Shown here: piece by piece, positions 9,365 through 20,335 of the stretch
Position numbering within the stretch: position 1 is the stretch's first letter
Layout of the letters: the number at the start of each line of letters is the position of its first letter
Origin: Helochares maculicollis
Lineage: Eukaryota; Arthropoda; Insecta; Coleoptera; Hydrophilidae
NCBI GenBank assembly: GCA_033557835.1
Contig: JAWQRO010000486.1
Location: 1 to 38,142 of the forward strand
Reading direction: 5' to 3'
Length of the DNA: 38,142 nt
The notes under the pieces: model-generated
Seen by the model: only the letters and a program-made list of their open reading frames with translations
What the model was told of the DNA's origin: nothing
Databases searched by the model: none
Made by a program: the position numbers and the translations under genes

Positions 9365-10640
9365 TTTAGCGCCCTTTCGCGAAATGCTGCCGCTGAGAAC
9401 AATCGGGTTCAATTTTGACAAATCAACTGAAATTTAGCAAAGCCTCAGCAAGGAAGGATGTAAACGATATTATTATATTGAAATTGTAAAACAGGATGCA
9501 GATAAGTATGACCAATATAATACAGAATAAATCGTTTAAATTCGTAGCCGACTTTTGAATCACGCGCCCGAATTTTTTTGCTTGGGATTTTCGTTCGCAA
9601 ATTCGCGGTCAGTATCTACAGACGCCCCCAAGCCTTTAATGGTTCAGAAATTTAGCTGCATTTATTTTAGTGGACTCTTTTATCTATAAAAATGTTTATA
9701 ATAAACAAAGCAGATATGATACTGATTGAGGAAAAATGGGGCGAAATGATGATGAGGCCTGATAACCGCATGATGGTATTTGGGCTTTAAGTGCGCAGAG
9801 TTTTCAAAACAACCGCTTCTTGGCTACTGCCTAATTCTTGTATTTTTGTTATCAAACAGCAGCATGGCGCGTACACCGCAAGTGGTCTAAACTCACAAAG
9901 TGTACCGACGGAGCCAGCGGCGGAACCTAGTTTGGGTACCCTGCAAGATTACCATTCTGACATGCTACACCGCTGGCTGATATTCCCAACCGTAAACTCT
10001 CTTGATGCGACAAGTTATTTTTAGAATTTTCATAATTCCCCCATAATATAATTGCTTCTTTTATTATTGCACCACACATGCACTGAAATGTGCGCTTGTC
10101 GTATTTTTATTTTTGTCTTTATTGCAACTAGTGATAGGGGCATTTTTTCGATGACTTTATCATGGTGTATATCTATTTTACGTTATACATTTTTTAAACG
10201 GGCCGTTTTGAAGTGCAACTATTTTGATCTATTAGTTGCGATAGTGGATAAGATTTAACCTTTGTATTAATTATAGCGGGGCTTTACCCATTTCGATTTT
10301 TCTCAATTTTTGCCACTCAAATTTTCCACTTCTTTCTGCCATGTTTCCGCCAACAAAAGCGTTAAAGAAAGGGCGAGGGGAAGCGTTTGCCTATTGTATT
10401 GTAAGCAAATAAACAGCAATGCTGGCATTGAAATATTTTTCCAACTTTCTGTTATTTCTGGTTATCAGTCTTACTGTTCGAAGTCTTATGATATCACAAC
10501 TTCTAAATTGAAACAACGAGAATACATCGACCTTTTCTGTGATTTGGCCAAACATGATCTACTAACTGCAGAAATAATAATGAGATTTGGCTTAAATCGA
10601 TGCGATATGTTGTATGAAACGTTGGTAACAAAATACATGT
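9365..10640. other. upstream region of the FN3 gene, no coding feature seen
   Basis: The minus-strand promoter of the FN3 gene must lie here. Only short frames without known motifs are present on either strand. In particular, no exon of the importin gene that resumes at 14948 is recognisable. Confidence 0.4.
9426..9430 (-). promoter_or_regulatory. possible initiator (TCAGT) of the FN3 gene
   Basis: On the minus strand TTTCAGTTG contains the arthropod initiator consensus TCAGT about 62 bp before the ATG at 9364. There is no TATA box at the expected distance, only an AT-rich stretch about 40-50 bp upstream. The motif is short, so this is a weak inference. Confidence 0.2.
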
Positions 10641-10654
10641 GTACACATGTGCTA

Positions 10655-10830
10655 TTTTTTACAATCTCGTATACAATGAATGTTCCTGTGTGAGTATCTG
10701 CGTAAGTAAATACGATAGCGCTCAAACTGTTTGTGACGAAGTTATTAACATTCGGCTTTTATGGCAAACTTGTATGTCCGTGTTCTCTTTTGCTTCAAGT
10801 GACATCACCGGAAGTATAATCTTACTGTCA
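10655..10830 (+). repeat. degenerate copy of the 19-22 kb repeat (unit X)
   Basis: The order of motifs matches unit X at 19788-20890: GTAAATACGATAGCG against GTAAACACGATAGCG, then a GCAAACTTG block, then ACATCACCGGAAGTATAAT against GGACCACCGGAAGTA. Identity is low and only this part of the unit is present. Confidence 0.45.
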
Positions 10831-11204
10831 GAGTTTTCAAATTTTGAAATTTGTCCTGCAAATTGAGTTTTGTTCCTTTTGTAGCTTCATCAACTTTTCT
10901 CTTTGATTCTAGGGTTGCACCCATTTTTGGATTCTCAATTTTAATTTCTTTCTAAAGGCGCTTTCTGTAGATATTTTATCAATTGAATTCGATTTTTCAA
11001 TTTCCGTGTTTATAAATAAATATAGTTTTTTGAGCAATGTTGATTCGCGGTGTCAGTTGGGAATTTCCAGACCATGTGGTTTCTATTTAGGCCAAAGCAT
11101 ATCCAATCTTTTCAACTGGTGAAACCAAACAGAAGCCGATCCAGCGAACCGACCGAACTCTTTTCATTCCAATCAAAATCACCTAACAACATCAAAAAAT
11201 CATC

Positions 11205-11597
11205 CCTTAGGGTGAGAATTGGGTCTCTCGTCATAAGCCTAAATCAAAACAAGAGGTTAAAGAGTGGTATGAACCTGGTTCTTCGGCTCCGAAACCAGTT
11301 TGTGTCCAGAAATCGGCCAAGCAAGGTGTTAGCATCAGTTTTTTGGGGTGCGAAACGAATGTTACTTGTGGATTACTTGCAAACGGGTGTAACAATAAAT
11401 TCTGAATAATATTGTAACCATTTAGACCAGCTGAAGGAAAAAAACCGTGAAAAAAGATCCGGTTTGCAGAAGAAAAAATCCTATGAATTAACGTTCGACT
11501 TGTCGGAGCATCCCCCTATTCACTAGATTTGGCCTCAGGCGACTTCCATCTGTTTCCAAACGAAAAAGATGTTAGCATCTGTTGTTTGGGATGCATT
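11205..11597 (+). mobile_element. mariner core fragment carrying the array junction
   Basis: From GGGTCTCTCGTCATAAGCC the sequence matches the mariner at 6233 onward. It codes VLASVFWGAKRMLLVDYLQTG and then a shortened SEHPPYSLDLASGDFHLFPNEK. It next jumps back to GATGTTAGCATCTGTTGTT, the same wrap-around junction as in the 6.3-8.3 kb array, and ends near 11597. There are no terminal repeats. It therefore looks copied from an amplified element rather than from an ordinary mariner. Confidence 0.75.
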
Positions 11598-12705
11598 CAT
11601 CCAGAAATCTGGATATATGCGAGTCACAACTGTAGAAAAGTGAAAAAGGTAATGGTGTTTATAAAAATCAAGCTCCTCTCTTCTCTTCTTCGGCCAATTG
11701 AAGTCGGAACTGGATTGAAAATAAGTTGAATCTTGGTCCCAGATAGAAATTTCGAGCATGTGGTCTCAACGATGTTGCATGTAGCTTGTGGTTGCAGCAA
11801 AACTGAAAATAAAACAAGTGATCAGCGAAGATATTATATAAAAGCACATCCGACCTCTCTTGCTATCGAAACTCAATTGAAAATTGGTTGAATGAATCTT
11901 GGTCCCTGATGGAAATTTCCTGAATAGGTCGTTTTTACATCAGTCGCAACAAAGTTGCAGCGAAGGAAAAGATATTCAAGCACATACAATTAGTTTAATC
12001 GCAAAACCCGGACAGTGAATAACATGATTCAGCCTTGATGGAAGTATCAAGGGCTTCTAATTTTTCTACATCGGCTGGTGTTAAAATGAAAATGAAACAA
12101 GCAAAGAAATATCATAAAAGCATGTCCGACTTCTCTTACCATCGAAATTTTGCCCAACACGAAAGAGAGTTGACCGGTCGAAGAACCGCCACCCTCCAGA
12201 ATGTCCGGAATTAACTCAATCAGATAGATCCCTCCTCGAGAGGAGTATGGGGCCCCACAACGTTCTATGACTTTAGAGTCGCCCTCATGAAATAAAAGTA
12301 CTAACATCCAAAGAAAGAAGGCGATCCACTGATCCCACCAAACTTTTTCCTCTTCCACCAATCAAAATCAGCGTTCATCCAAAAATCGGGATCATCAGGA
12401 TACAAACAAGTCGTAGCTGTAAACAAGTGAAAGAGGGTTATGTTGTTTCTGTCGTGGTAATTCGATTGCTAAAGTTAGATTCATATAATCTCATCTTCTG
12501 CCGATGCTAAAATTAAGGTAAAAGAAGTGCTGAGCAAAGAAATAATATAGAAACACATCCGAACTCTCTAACTGGATCGGCAATAAGTTGAATCTTGGTT
12601 CCAGACGGAAATTCCAGAGCTTGCGTTTTTTACACCGGTCTCAAGAGCTCAAGAAAGTTGAAGACAAAATAAGTTAGAGTGCAGGAAAGGATATTCAAGC
12701 ACATT
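11593..12705. repeat. degenerate tandem repeats, non-coding
   Basis: A motif like GAAAATAAGTTGAATCTTGGTCCC followed by GATGGAAATTTC recurs near 11717, 11880 and 12585, with a weaker trace near 12020. A second motif (AAGATATTATATAAAAGCACATCCGAC-like) recurs near 11830, 12100 and 12530. A block at 11593-11665 (CCAGAAATCTGGATA, GTGAAAAAGG) returns at 12375-12450, about 782 bp later. The copies are too diverged for clean boundaries. The region is satellite-like and sits between two mariner fragments. Confidence 0.5.
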
Positions 12706-12714
12706 TCTTGAACC

Positions 12715-13410
12715 GTCAAAAAATGATCCTCGTTCAGGACGTCCAAAAAGTGTGACCACTGAAGAAATGATCGATACCACTCATGATATGGTTATGAATG
12801 GCAGGAAGTTAACCTTGAGTGAGATTTCTGAGACCATGAATATCTCAATTGAGCGAGTACTTCATATTTTGAAAGATGTGCTTGGCCTCAGAAAGCTTTG
12901 TGGACGATGGGTGCGGCATTTCTTAAATTGTGATCAAAAATGACTTCCAATGAATCTTTCTAAGGAACATTTGAAGCTTTTAAAAAAAATAAGAAAGATT
13001 TTTTACATAGTTTCGTCACTATGGATGAAACCTGGATGTGCCACTATGATCCCAAGCTGTGACAACAAACCTCAGAGTGGACTGAGCCTGGTTGTTCAGC
13101 CCCAAAACAACCAAAATGGTCCAAATCATCCAAAAAGGCTATGGCGTCTGTTTTCTGGCATGCAAAGGGTATTTTGTTGATCGATCATCTTCAAACCGGT
13201 AAAACCATAGGAAAAGAGTATTATTTAAATCTGTTGGATAAGTTACATACAAAAATTAAAGAAAAGAGACCTGGCTTGAAGAAGAAAAAAATCCTTTTCC
13301 ATCAAGATAACGCACTGGCACACAAATGTGTTCAAACAATGGCCAAATTGAACGATTTACGGTATGAACATCCGCCATACTCTCCCGATCTAGCCCCTTC
13401 GGACTTGCAT
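12715..13410 (+). pseudogene. mariner transposase pseudogene, truncated at both ends
   Basis: The reading runs from NDPRSGRPKSVTTEEM (linker between the two DNA-binding helices) through LSEISETMNIS, LGLRKLCGRWV, FVTMDETWMCHYDP with the first Asp, WHAKGILLIDHLQTGKTI, LFHQDNALAHK with the second Asp, and HPPYSPDLAPSDLH with the third Asp. Frame changes occur near 12940-12950 and 13070-13140, with stops at the TGA near 12940 and another in the CDNK region. About 70 N-terminal residues are missing. The 3' end stops exactly where a maT-like element begins, and mariner sequence does not resume on its far side. Confidence 0.82.
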
Positions 13411-13413
13411 CGA

Positions 13414-14723
13414 CAGGGTTGGGCACTCAAAGTGTTACTAATTTTTAACCTTTTGCGCAGATGTCACAATGGCAGCAGCTTTTTATAAATTTGCTATCTG
13501 ACAGTTCTGAGTATTTTTTACAAGCGTGCAAAAGCATTTTCCCAAAAGTGAACGTAAAAAAAGTTATAGGCGATGGAATTCAATCGTAATAGTGTGATTG
13601 CTTCATATTTAGCTGGAAAATCACAAGCAGCGATTGTTTGTGATCTCAAACACCCCCAAATGAATTAAATGTTTGTTTATCGCACCATAACTCGTTATAA
13701 TGATACTGGTAGCATCGCAAAACGCCATGGAGGTGGTCATCAAAAACTGCAACGTCATCTGAGATGGTTCGAAAAGTGAAAAAGCGACTTGAGAAAAATC
13801 TACGACGAAGTGCCAATCAAATGGCTAAAAAACTGAAAATATCCAATCACAGCATCCGACGCATATTGAAAAATAAGCTCAAGGTCAAGCCTTACAACTT
13901 CCAAAAGGCGCATGAACTTACACCAAAGCAGCAACAAGTTAGACTTGAGAGAGCGAAGGACTTGCTTTGCTTGGCCGAAAGCGGTCAATTTCCGAACATC
14001 GTCTTTTCTGACGAGAAAAATTTCCCAATTGAGCAATTTGTAAACTCTCAAAATGATAGGGTTTACTTGACCAAACGTTCATCCGAGAATTTGTGCCATC
14101 GGTTGGTCACCAGAAAACAGCAACCGCCACAAATAATGGTTTGGGCCGCTGTGACCGCGGATGGGCGCTCTCCAATCGTTTTCATTGAGCCTGACATCAA
14201 AGTAAATGCGACATATTATCCGGAAAACGTTCTGGAGGCTGCTCTGAAGCCTTGGACAGACAAACATTTCGGTCGTAGATCATGGACGTTTCAACAAGAC
14301 GCGGCACCGTCTCACAAAGCGCGAGTAAACCAAGAATGGCTGAAAAACAATGTTCCGAACTTCATTTCGACCATACAATGGTTCCGAATTCATCAGACGC
14401 GAATCTAATGGATTATTCTCTATGGGCCATTTTGGAGAGCAATGTCCGAGTTAAAAAATACACCAGCCTCGAGACGCTAAAGAAAGCCATTGTCCGTGAG
14501 TGGGCCAAAATACCGGCAAATCACATTCGGGCAGCTTGCAATTCGTTGTTTGACTGTCTCAAAGCCATAGTCAAGGCAAAAGGTGGTCATATCGAAACCA
14601 AATAAATTGATTCTGAATAGTTGATTATTTTCACACATTCTGTACTTTAAAATAAATAAAAATACTTTTTTAAACCGAATTTATGGCCTTTTGAATACGC
14701 TACACATTGAGTGCCCAACCCTG
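13414..14723 (+). mobile_element. maT-like (Tc1/mariner, DD37D) element
   Basis: Inverted terminal repeats share CAGGGTTGGGCACTCAA at 13414 and at the right end (reverse complement from 14723), then diverge. TA follows at 14724-14725; on the left the dinucleotide is GA, presumably a mutated TA. The length of 1310 bp fits the family. The left end abuts the catalytic third-Asp block of the mariner at 12715-13410. Confidence 0.85.
13574..14605 (+). pseudogene. maT-like transposase pseudogene
   Basis: The frame starts MEFNRNSVIASYLAGKSQAAIV with an N-terminal helix-turn-helix and meets a TAA near 13666. The GSIAKRHGGG linker follows. After a frameshift near 13757, MVRKVKKRLEKN leads into the catalytic domain: first Asp in IVFSDEKNF, second in TFQQDAAPSH. 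A second frameshift near 14385 precedes SSDANLMDYSLW with the third Asp. Spacing between the second and third Asp is about 37 residues (DD37D). The C-terminal block IRAACNSLFDCLKAIVKAKGGH ends at TAA 14603-14605. One stop and two frameshifts make it inactive. Confidence 0.85.
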
Positions 14724-14947
14724 TAGCATAGGTACAGATCATTGTTTTGGAAATGTCAAAAATATGCAACAACTAGTGACGTCTATCTGTGCTATTCTTA
14801 AATGAAATGTCCTCACTTAAACACAGTCAACTCAGATTTTCCAGTGATTTTAAATCATTTAAAATTTAACTCCCAGTCAGGACAAATGTGAAATAGAGGG
14901 TTAATTTCTCTACATAACAAAATAATAATTTATTTTGGTTGTTTTAG

Positions 14948-16801
14948 GTGAAACAAATAGCTTTGGAACTATTAACAATAATCAGGGAGACAGAAAACGA
15001 AGATGTGACCGGTGTGATGCAGAAACTAGTGTGCGTTTTCACGGAACAACTCGCCCCCATTGCGGTGGAAATTTGCCAACATTTGGCAGCAACATTTAGT
15101 AATGTTCTGGATACCGATGAAGGTTCAGACGAAAAAGCTATTACTGCCATGGGCCTTCTGAATACCATCGAAACACTCCTAACGGTCATGGAAGAACGTC
15201 CGGAAATTCTCAGGCTTCTAGAACCCACAGTTTTGCAAGTAGTAGCCCACGTTTTACAAAACGAAGTTCAAGAATTCTATGAGGAGGTGCTCTCATTGAT
15301 CTACGACCTGACCAGCAAGCACATCACCCCTGATATGTGGAGAGTTTTCGAGCTCTTGTATCAAGTGTTTATGAAGAGCGGACTGGACCACTTCACGGAC
15401 ATGATGCCTGCTTTGCACAATTACATCACGGTTGACACAGAGGCTTTCCTAGCAGACGAGCAGAGGCTGCTCGCCATTTACAATATGTGCAAGGAAGTTC
15501 TGTCTCGAGATTGTGGCGAAGATCCGGAATCTCACGCAGCTAAACTTTTGGAGGTGGTGTTGCTTCAGTGTAAAGGCCGCATCGATAATGCTGCGCCCCT
15601 TCTTGTAGAGTTGGCGGCAAGCCGACTACTGAGAGAAGTTAGAACTTCTGAACTACGAACTATGTGCCTACAGGTTTTAATAGCCGCACTTTACTACTCG
15701 CCTTCTCTTCTTTTCTCCGTTCTAGAGAAGCTTCCTGACTTTACGACCCATTTTATTAAACAATGGCTTCATGATACCGACTGCTTCTTAGGAGTGCACG
15801 ACAGGAAGTTGAGTGTGCTCGGACTGTGTTCTCTGATTAGTTTACCTGGTGGCAGACCCCCCGTTTTGATGGAATTGAGTCAGCAGGTTATTCCAGCATT
15901 TATTATGCTTTTTGATGGGTTGAAAAAGGCCTATGCAGCGAGGGCACAAGAGGGCTCAGGTGTGTACAATTTTTCCAATTAACAAGTACTGGCAGATTTT
16001 TTCAATTCCTACTTACTAAAAATGGTCCTTTTGATTAGTCGCCTAGTTTTAAATTATTCGGAGAACTCGCACATCAAATAAATAATGCTTCTAGTTAATG
16101 GTAAAGTCATTAATTGTTAACCCGATTCGTTACTTTAGGTGAGGAAGAAGAATCTGAAAGTGATGACGGGGATATTGAGGAAGTACTAAGCTCTGATGAA
16201 GACGAAATTGATGAGCAGGGACAGGAGTACTTGGAAAGTCTTGCGCGGAAAGCAGTTTTGGGTGGTGGAAACCTAGGGATGAATGTAAATGCTACCATTG
16301 CAGATGTTGATGACGACTCAGAAGACGAGGACTCAGATTATGAACCCAACGAAGAGATGGTTCTTGAAGCTTACACCACACCCTTAGACGAAGAAGACTG
16401 CGAAATTGATGAATACGTCATTTTTAAAGAAACTATGCAAAGTAAGTTGTTTCGTGCGCTGTGCCAAATTCTGTTCTGCAGTAATTTAAAATTGTTGAAC
16501 CGAATTTGCTTCAGTAATTACTAATCTTTGTTTCAGGGCTGCAAAGTACCGAAATGGATTGGTATAATGCCTTGACAGCTGCATTGACGGAACAACAGAA
16601 TAAACAATTAATGGAAATCAGCGTTTTGGCTGATCAAAGGAGAGCAGCTAGAGAAAGTAAAAAGATTGAACAGCAAGGAGGTAAGTTTTTGAGTTCGATT
16701 TGATTTCGGTCGTAACTAAATTGATTTTTGTAGGTTACACATTCACACAACAAGCCGTGCCAACCACATTTAACTTTGGTAATGCCTCTCTGGGGTCTTG
16801 A
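14948..16801 (+). CDS. IPO7 / msk: importin-7 (moleskin/RanBP7 family), 3' half
   Basis: Four exons (14948-15959, 16139-16441, 16537-16680, 16734-16801) join in phase to 1527 bp, the last 508 residues of a protein usually near 1040. Importin-7 is a karyopherin-beta that binds RanGTP and carries ribosomal proteins, histone H1 and, in Drosophila, activated ERK into the nucleus. The first exon holds HEAT-repeat sequence very like animal importin-7: IIRETENEDVTGVMQKL, FYEEVLSLIYDLT, HFTDMMPALHNYITVDT, HAAKLLEVVLLQCKGR, SELRTMCLQVLIAALYY, HDRKLSVLGLCSLI. Exon 2 is the acidic linker and DEYVIFKETMQ. The last exons give EQQNKQLMEISVLADQRRAA and end TFNFGNASLGS. Splice sites are canonical (TTTTAG, CAG/GTGTGT, GTAAGT). 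The first exon begins at an acceptor, so the N-terminal half with the Ran-binding domain is elsewhere. No stops or frameshifts are seen. Confidence 0.92.
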
Positions 16802-17510
16802 AGCAGCTTTTCGATCCACTTCCTCACTCCCCCGGCGGACAATTAGGACCAGCGCGAATATCCCAGTTACCCCTCTTCCTTCCTCCTATCCAATTCCCTA
16901 TTTATTATAAACTGACAAACCACAAATTATTAATAACATAAATCCAAAACCAAAATGCAAAAATAATAATTAACAAACAAAAAACTATTAAAGACCACCA
17001 ATTCTGCGACTGAAACTTAAAACATGGAATGATGGACTCTAAATTTACAACTGACTTGATGAAAGTGCAAGTGATTTGGTTTTATTGTTGAGTGATGATT
17101 GTATTGAATTTTATTGTACAGTTTATTATTATTACTATTATAATATCAAAATAATCTCATAGAGCCTCATACTCTGCGTTGTATCTAATTTTCATTTCTC
17201 GTTTTATAAGTAGATGAATTACTTATTGTGCCTTTTTTACTGTTATGATGTTTAAAAAATGATGATACAAACAATTATAAAAACAATAACTTAATATTTG
17301 CCATAACACAGCAGTTACTGCAGTTGAATGCGGCATTTGGCCCTAATGCTGTATTTTTAAATAAATTCATTATATAAAAGTGAATTTTGATGAATTGACT
17401 ATACAAATAAATAGTTTTGTATTTATTTCAGCAAATTTTTCTTAATATAGACACGATTTTTATTTAAATTTTATTTTGTACAATAAAAATTAAGTTTTAT
17501 TTATGGTTTT
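16802..17510 (+). other. importin-7 3' untranslated region with poly(A) signals
   Basis: After the TGA at 16799-16801 there is about 700 bp of AT-rich non-coding DNA with AATAAA at 17360-17365, 17406-17411 and 17482-17487. One of these probably directs cleavage; which one cannot be told from sequence. Confidence 0.5.
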
Positions 17511-17778
17511 CATTTACCTTTCCCATTATCCGAATTGAGTCTTAAATTTGACTGAATTTGAATTATACCATGGATTCGTCCCACTCGCAAAAATTTATGC
17601 CAAGCTCGATGTGTGATTGTACTGCAAGGCTAGTGAATAGAAATACTGGTTCTGAAATACGCTCTTAATAGATTTGGAAAATACTCTGTATTAAATGATG
17701 AACTTAGGCTGTCCTAGAGAGAATAAATTCACATGCATGTGATAACCCTCTCCCCCTCCACTTGCTGTTTTTTTTTCT

Positions 17779-18042
17779 ATGAAAATTTACAAAAATGTGT
17801 TAGCGATTGCTTTATATGAACACTTTCGTACAGGTGATTCTGATGAGGATAAGTTATTTACGTGTGTAGGTACTGCAAATATAATAACGTCAAATTTTAA
17901 TGAGCTAATAAATAATAATGAGTTATTTCGACTAATAGATGTGGCTGACAGAAATATAGCTAAAATTCAAAAACTAATTTGTGTCAGTTATTGGAAAGTG
18001 TTTGAGGAAGTGCATCTAATTCTTCTTCCCTTAACACGTTGA
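17779..18042 (+). other. unrecognised open frame of 87 residues
   Basis: An ATG-started frame reads YKNVLAIALYEHFRTGDSD and continues with asparagine-rich sequence; it stops inside the piggyBac-like terminus at 18035. I recognise no domain. It may be chance or a remnant of a mobile element or exon. Base composition is like the surroundings. Confidence 0.15.
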
Positions 18043-18223
18043 CCGTCAATAGGATTTTCGTAAAATGTTCAAAAATTGTTTTCACCTTTATAGGTTTCAT
18101 TTAATATAATGAGTCAAAATACAGTTATTTCATTTGTTTTGAGGTGATTTATTGTGTTTTTTTTAAATGTTGGCCACTTGTATGTCGTGTCGGCCGCCAA
18201 TGGCTGACAAGGCGGTCAACTTG
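18035..18223. mobile_element. piggyBac-type MITE, about 190 bp
   Basis: It starts after TTAA (18031-18034) with CACGTTGACCGTCAAT and ends GGCGGTCAACTTG followed by TTTA, a one-base decay of TTAA. The two ends are inverted repeats (CACGTTGACCG against CAAGTTGACCG). No coding sequence is present. The end resembles, but is not identical to, the piggyBac end at 23794 (CACGTTCACG), so it belongs to a related family. Confidence 0.6.
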
Positions 18224-18366
18224 TTTAGTTCCTTCCTAATGAATTTCTGGTCATATCATAAAATGGGAGATTTGCAGATATTGCAAGGATATTGGAATTT
18301 CAATTGTGGTGTCAAGTCTATCCCCGATGGAAGTGGTTATTCCGTGGACAGCGTCAGAGGCGATAG

Positions 18367-18505
18367 CGTATACATTTTTTATAAGAAATAATATGCAAGA
18401 TTGGCATCAATGTGTATCCTTTCATCTAAAATCCCTTTAATAAACTAAATGCAAAGAATGGCCTAACAACTAGTCAAACTACTGCCAACATACCTTGGCG
18501 GTTTG
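18367..18505 (+). repeat. repeat block A, copy 1
   Basis: This block (with CTTTCATCTAAAATCCCTTT and AATGCAAAGAATGGCC) recurs in direct orientation at 21199-21345. It is non-coding and marks the left edge of the 18.4-21.9 kb mosaic. Confidence 0.7.
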
Positions 18506-19445
18506 TCTCCACTCAACATTCCCATAATAGATACATGTACTACATAGAAATACCTGCAATTAATAATAATAAAACTACATAAAAATACCTGCGATTAATA
18601 AAAATAAAACTACAAACACTTACATGTGCTTCAAAACTAAAAGCAAAAGTTTTAATATTCATAATTAACATTAACTTCAATGTATATATTCAGCATATTA
18701 ATATATTCATAAGGAATATTTAATGCTTTTTCAGTATGTATATATCATCGGAATATTTTTAATATTTCTTTATGTTTAACTTTGTGTTTAAAAAATATAT
18801 ATACTTTTAATTAGTCTGCAATATAAAACGCTTGTAAATACCTTTTACGGAGGCTTGAATTTTAAGATGTGAATTCATAACGAAAGGAAGGGTCCAATTT
18901 TAGAATATAAATTCGCAACTAAAAATGAAATTTATGACGGTAAAGTCCCACTTCCGGTTTTCAAATGTGCACGGAATATTTGGTATTGCTAAATTGCTTA
19001 CTATTTGTAACATTTTTTATTCCAAGGCCTACTAAAATTGGAATTTTCAAAATTATAAAAATAGTACTTCCGGTGCTCCGATCATGTTAAAAATTTGTAT
19101 CCGTGAGTATTTTGTGATATTTAATATGTGCACAGAATTTCAATATGATTAATTTTAAACACTATTACTTGAAAAAATTTCAAAACTGTTTAGGTAAACA
19201 GATACTTCCGATGGTCCTACATGCCTCAAAAGTTGATACAGATCTAAGTTTTTGCAATAAGAGCCGTATAACAAATTTCATCGCTCCACCTCCAACAGTC
19301 TGACCACTATCGTGTTTACACACACACACACACAGACAACATGCCAAAAATTCAAGGGTACTCAAAACATGGAGATTTGTCAAAATATGGAGGTCGAATT
19401 TTTTCATGATCCCAATACCTTCCTTTTACTATACTTCGTAAAGTA
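18505..19445 (-). repeat. inverted repeat arm (blocks Y and X reversed)
   Basis: The sequence is the reverse complement, with perhaps 80-85% identity by eye, of 20340-21210. It begins TCTCCACTCAACATTCCC (reverse of GGGAATGTTGAGTGGAGA near 21177), contains CCGGAAGT-type motifs reversed, and ends TTTTACTATACTTCG. No coding sequence is seen. Together with the right-hand copies it could fold into a long hairpin. Confidence 0.75.
19319..19337. repeat. (AC)n microsatellite
   Basis: A run of about nine AC dinucleotides lies within reversed unit X. The counterpart in the plus-orientation copy at 21773-21790 is a GT run, so the microsatellite belongs to the repeat unit and expanded independently. Confidence 0.8.
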
Positions 19446-19456
19446 ATACAGGAGTG

Positions 19457-19785
19457 TAAAAAGGAGGCGTAGCTAAATATGAACATAAAAAAATGTTTTT
19501 TAGTTTTGAAATTTTCATGAATAATTCAGATTATTGCGAAAATATAATTTTACAAAGCTTAAAATAATTCTCTATTAATTATCTCCCATGACTATTTTAA
19601 ACAAATTCAAACATGTTTGCTCATGTAAGCAACCTTTATTTGTTCCAGGTTATTTCTTCTTATTTATTATTATTGTCTTTTACTCCGCAATGATTGGTCA
19701 ATATAACTTAAACTGGATTGTTGTTAGTGCTAAAACAATATAAATTTATTCACCATTTCAATTCCATTTTTACATATCCGTAAAC
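19457..19785 (+). repeat. repeat block B, copy 1
   Basis: This ~320-bp block (GCTAAATATGAACATAAAAA, TATCTCCCATGACTATTTT, AACAAATTCAAA) recurs in direct orientation at 21369-21667. In both places it lies directly before a plus-orientation unit X, so the duplicated segment is B plus X. Confidence 0.75.
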
Positions 19786-19787
19786 TA

Positions 19788-20335
19788 TACGCAGTACAGC
19801 AAAGGGAAGTTATTGGGATCATGAAAAATTCGACCTCGAGATTTTGACGGATCTCTATGTTTTGAGTGGCCCTGAATCCATTTTGACCATTTTTGGCATG
19901 CGTGTGTAACCACTATAGCGGTCAGACCGTATGAGCTGCAGCAATAAAATTTGGCATAGAGCCATTAACGCAAAAACTTAGATCTGTATCAACTTTTGAG
20001 AGATGTAGGACCACCGGAAGTACCCGCGTACCTACACAGTTTTGATTTTTTTTTAAGTAAAGTAGTCTTTAAAATTAAGCTATCGGATTGAAATTTGGTG
20101 CACACCATAAATATCTCAACAAACTCACAGATAAAAATTTTTAACATGATTGGAGCACCGGAAGTGCTATTTTTATAATTTTGAAAATTCCAATTTTAGT
20201 AGGCCTTGGAATAAATTTTTTTACACAAATGTGACAAAAATGCTTAACATGGAAAATATAACAATAACAAATGATTCCTTGTAAATTTGCAAATCGGAAG
20301 TGGGACTTTACCGTCATAAATTTCATTCTTACATT
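19788..20335 (+). repeat. repeat unit X, plus copy 1
   Basis: A ~550-bp unit starts near GTAAACTATACGCAGTACAGC, runs through GGGATCATGAAAAATTCGAC, CACTATAGCGGTCAGACC, GTAGGACCACCGGAAGTA and GGAAGTGGGACTTTACCGTC, and ends CCCGTATACTATATGAAG. It is followed head-to-tail by another copy. No open frame is conserved among copies. Confidence 0.75.

Noticed and set aside
9791..10260. Short plus-strand frames upstream of the FN3 gene, considered as missing importin exons
   Set aside because: They do not resemble importin-7 and lack matching splice sites.
12047..12361. Minus-strand frame of 104 residues in the degenerate repeats
   Set aside because: It lies in repeat-like DNA, has no recognisable domain and its composition is like the flanks.
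14944..15228. Open frame antisense to the first importin exon
   Set aside because: It is a shadow of the strongly conserved importin frame and has no motifs.
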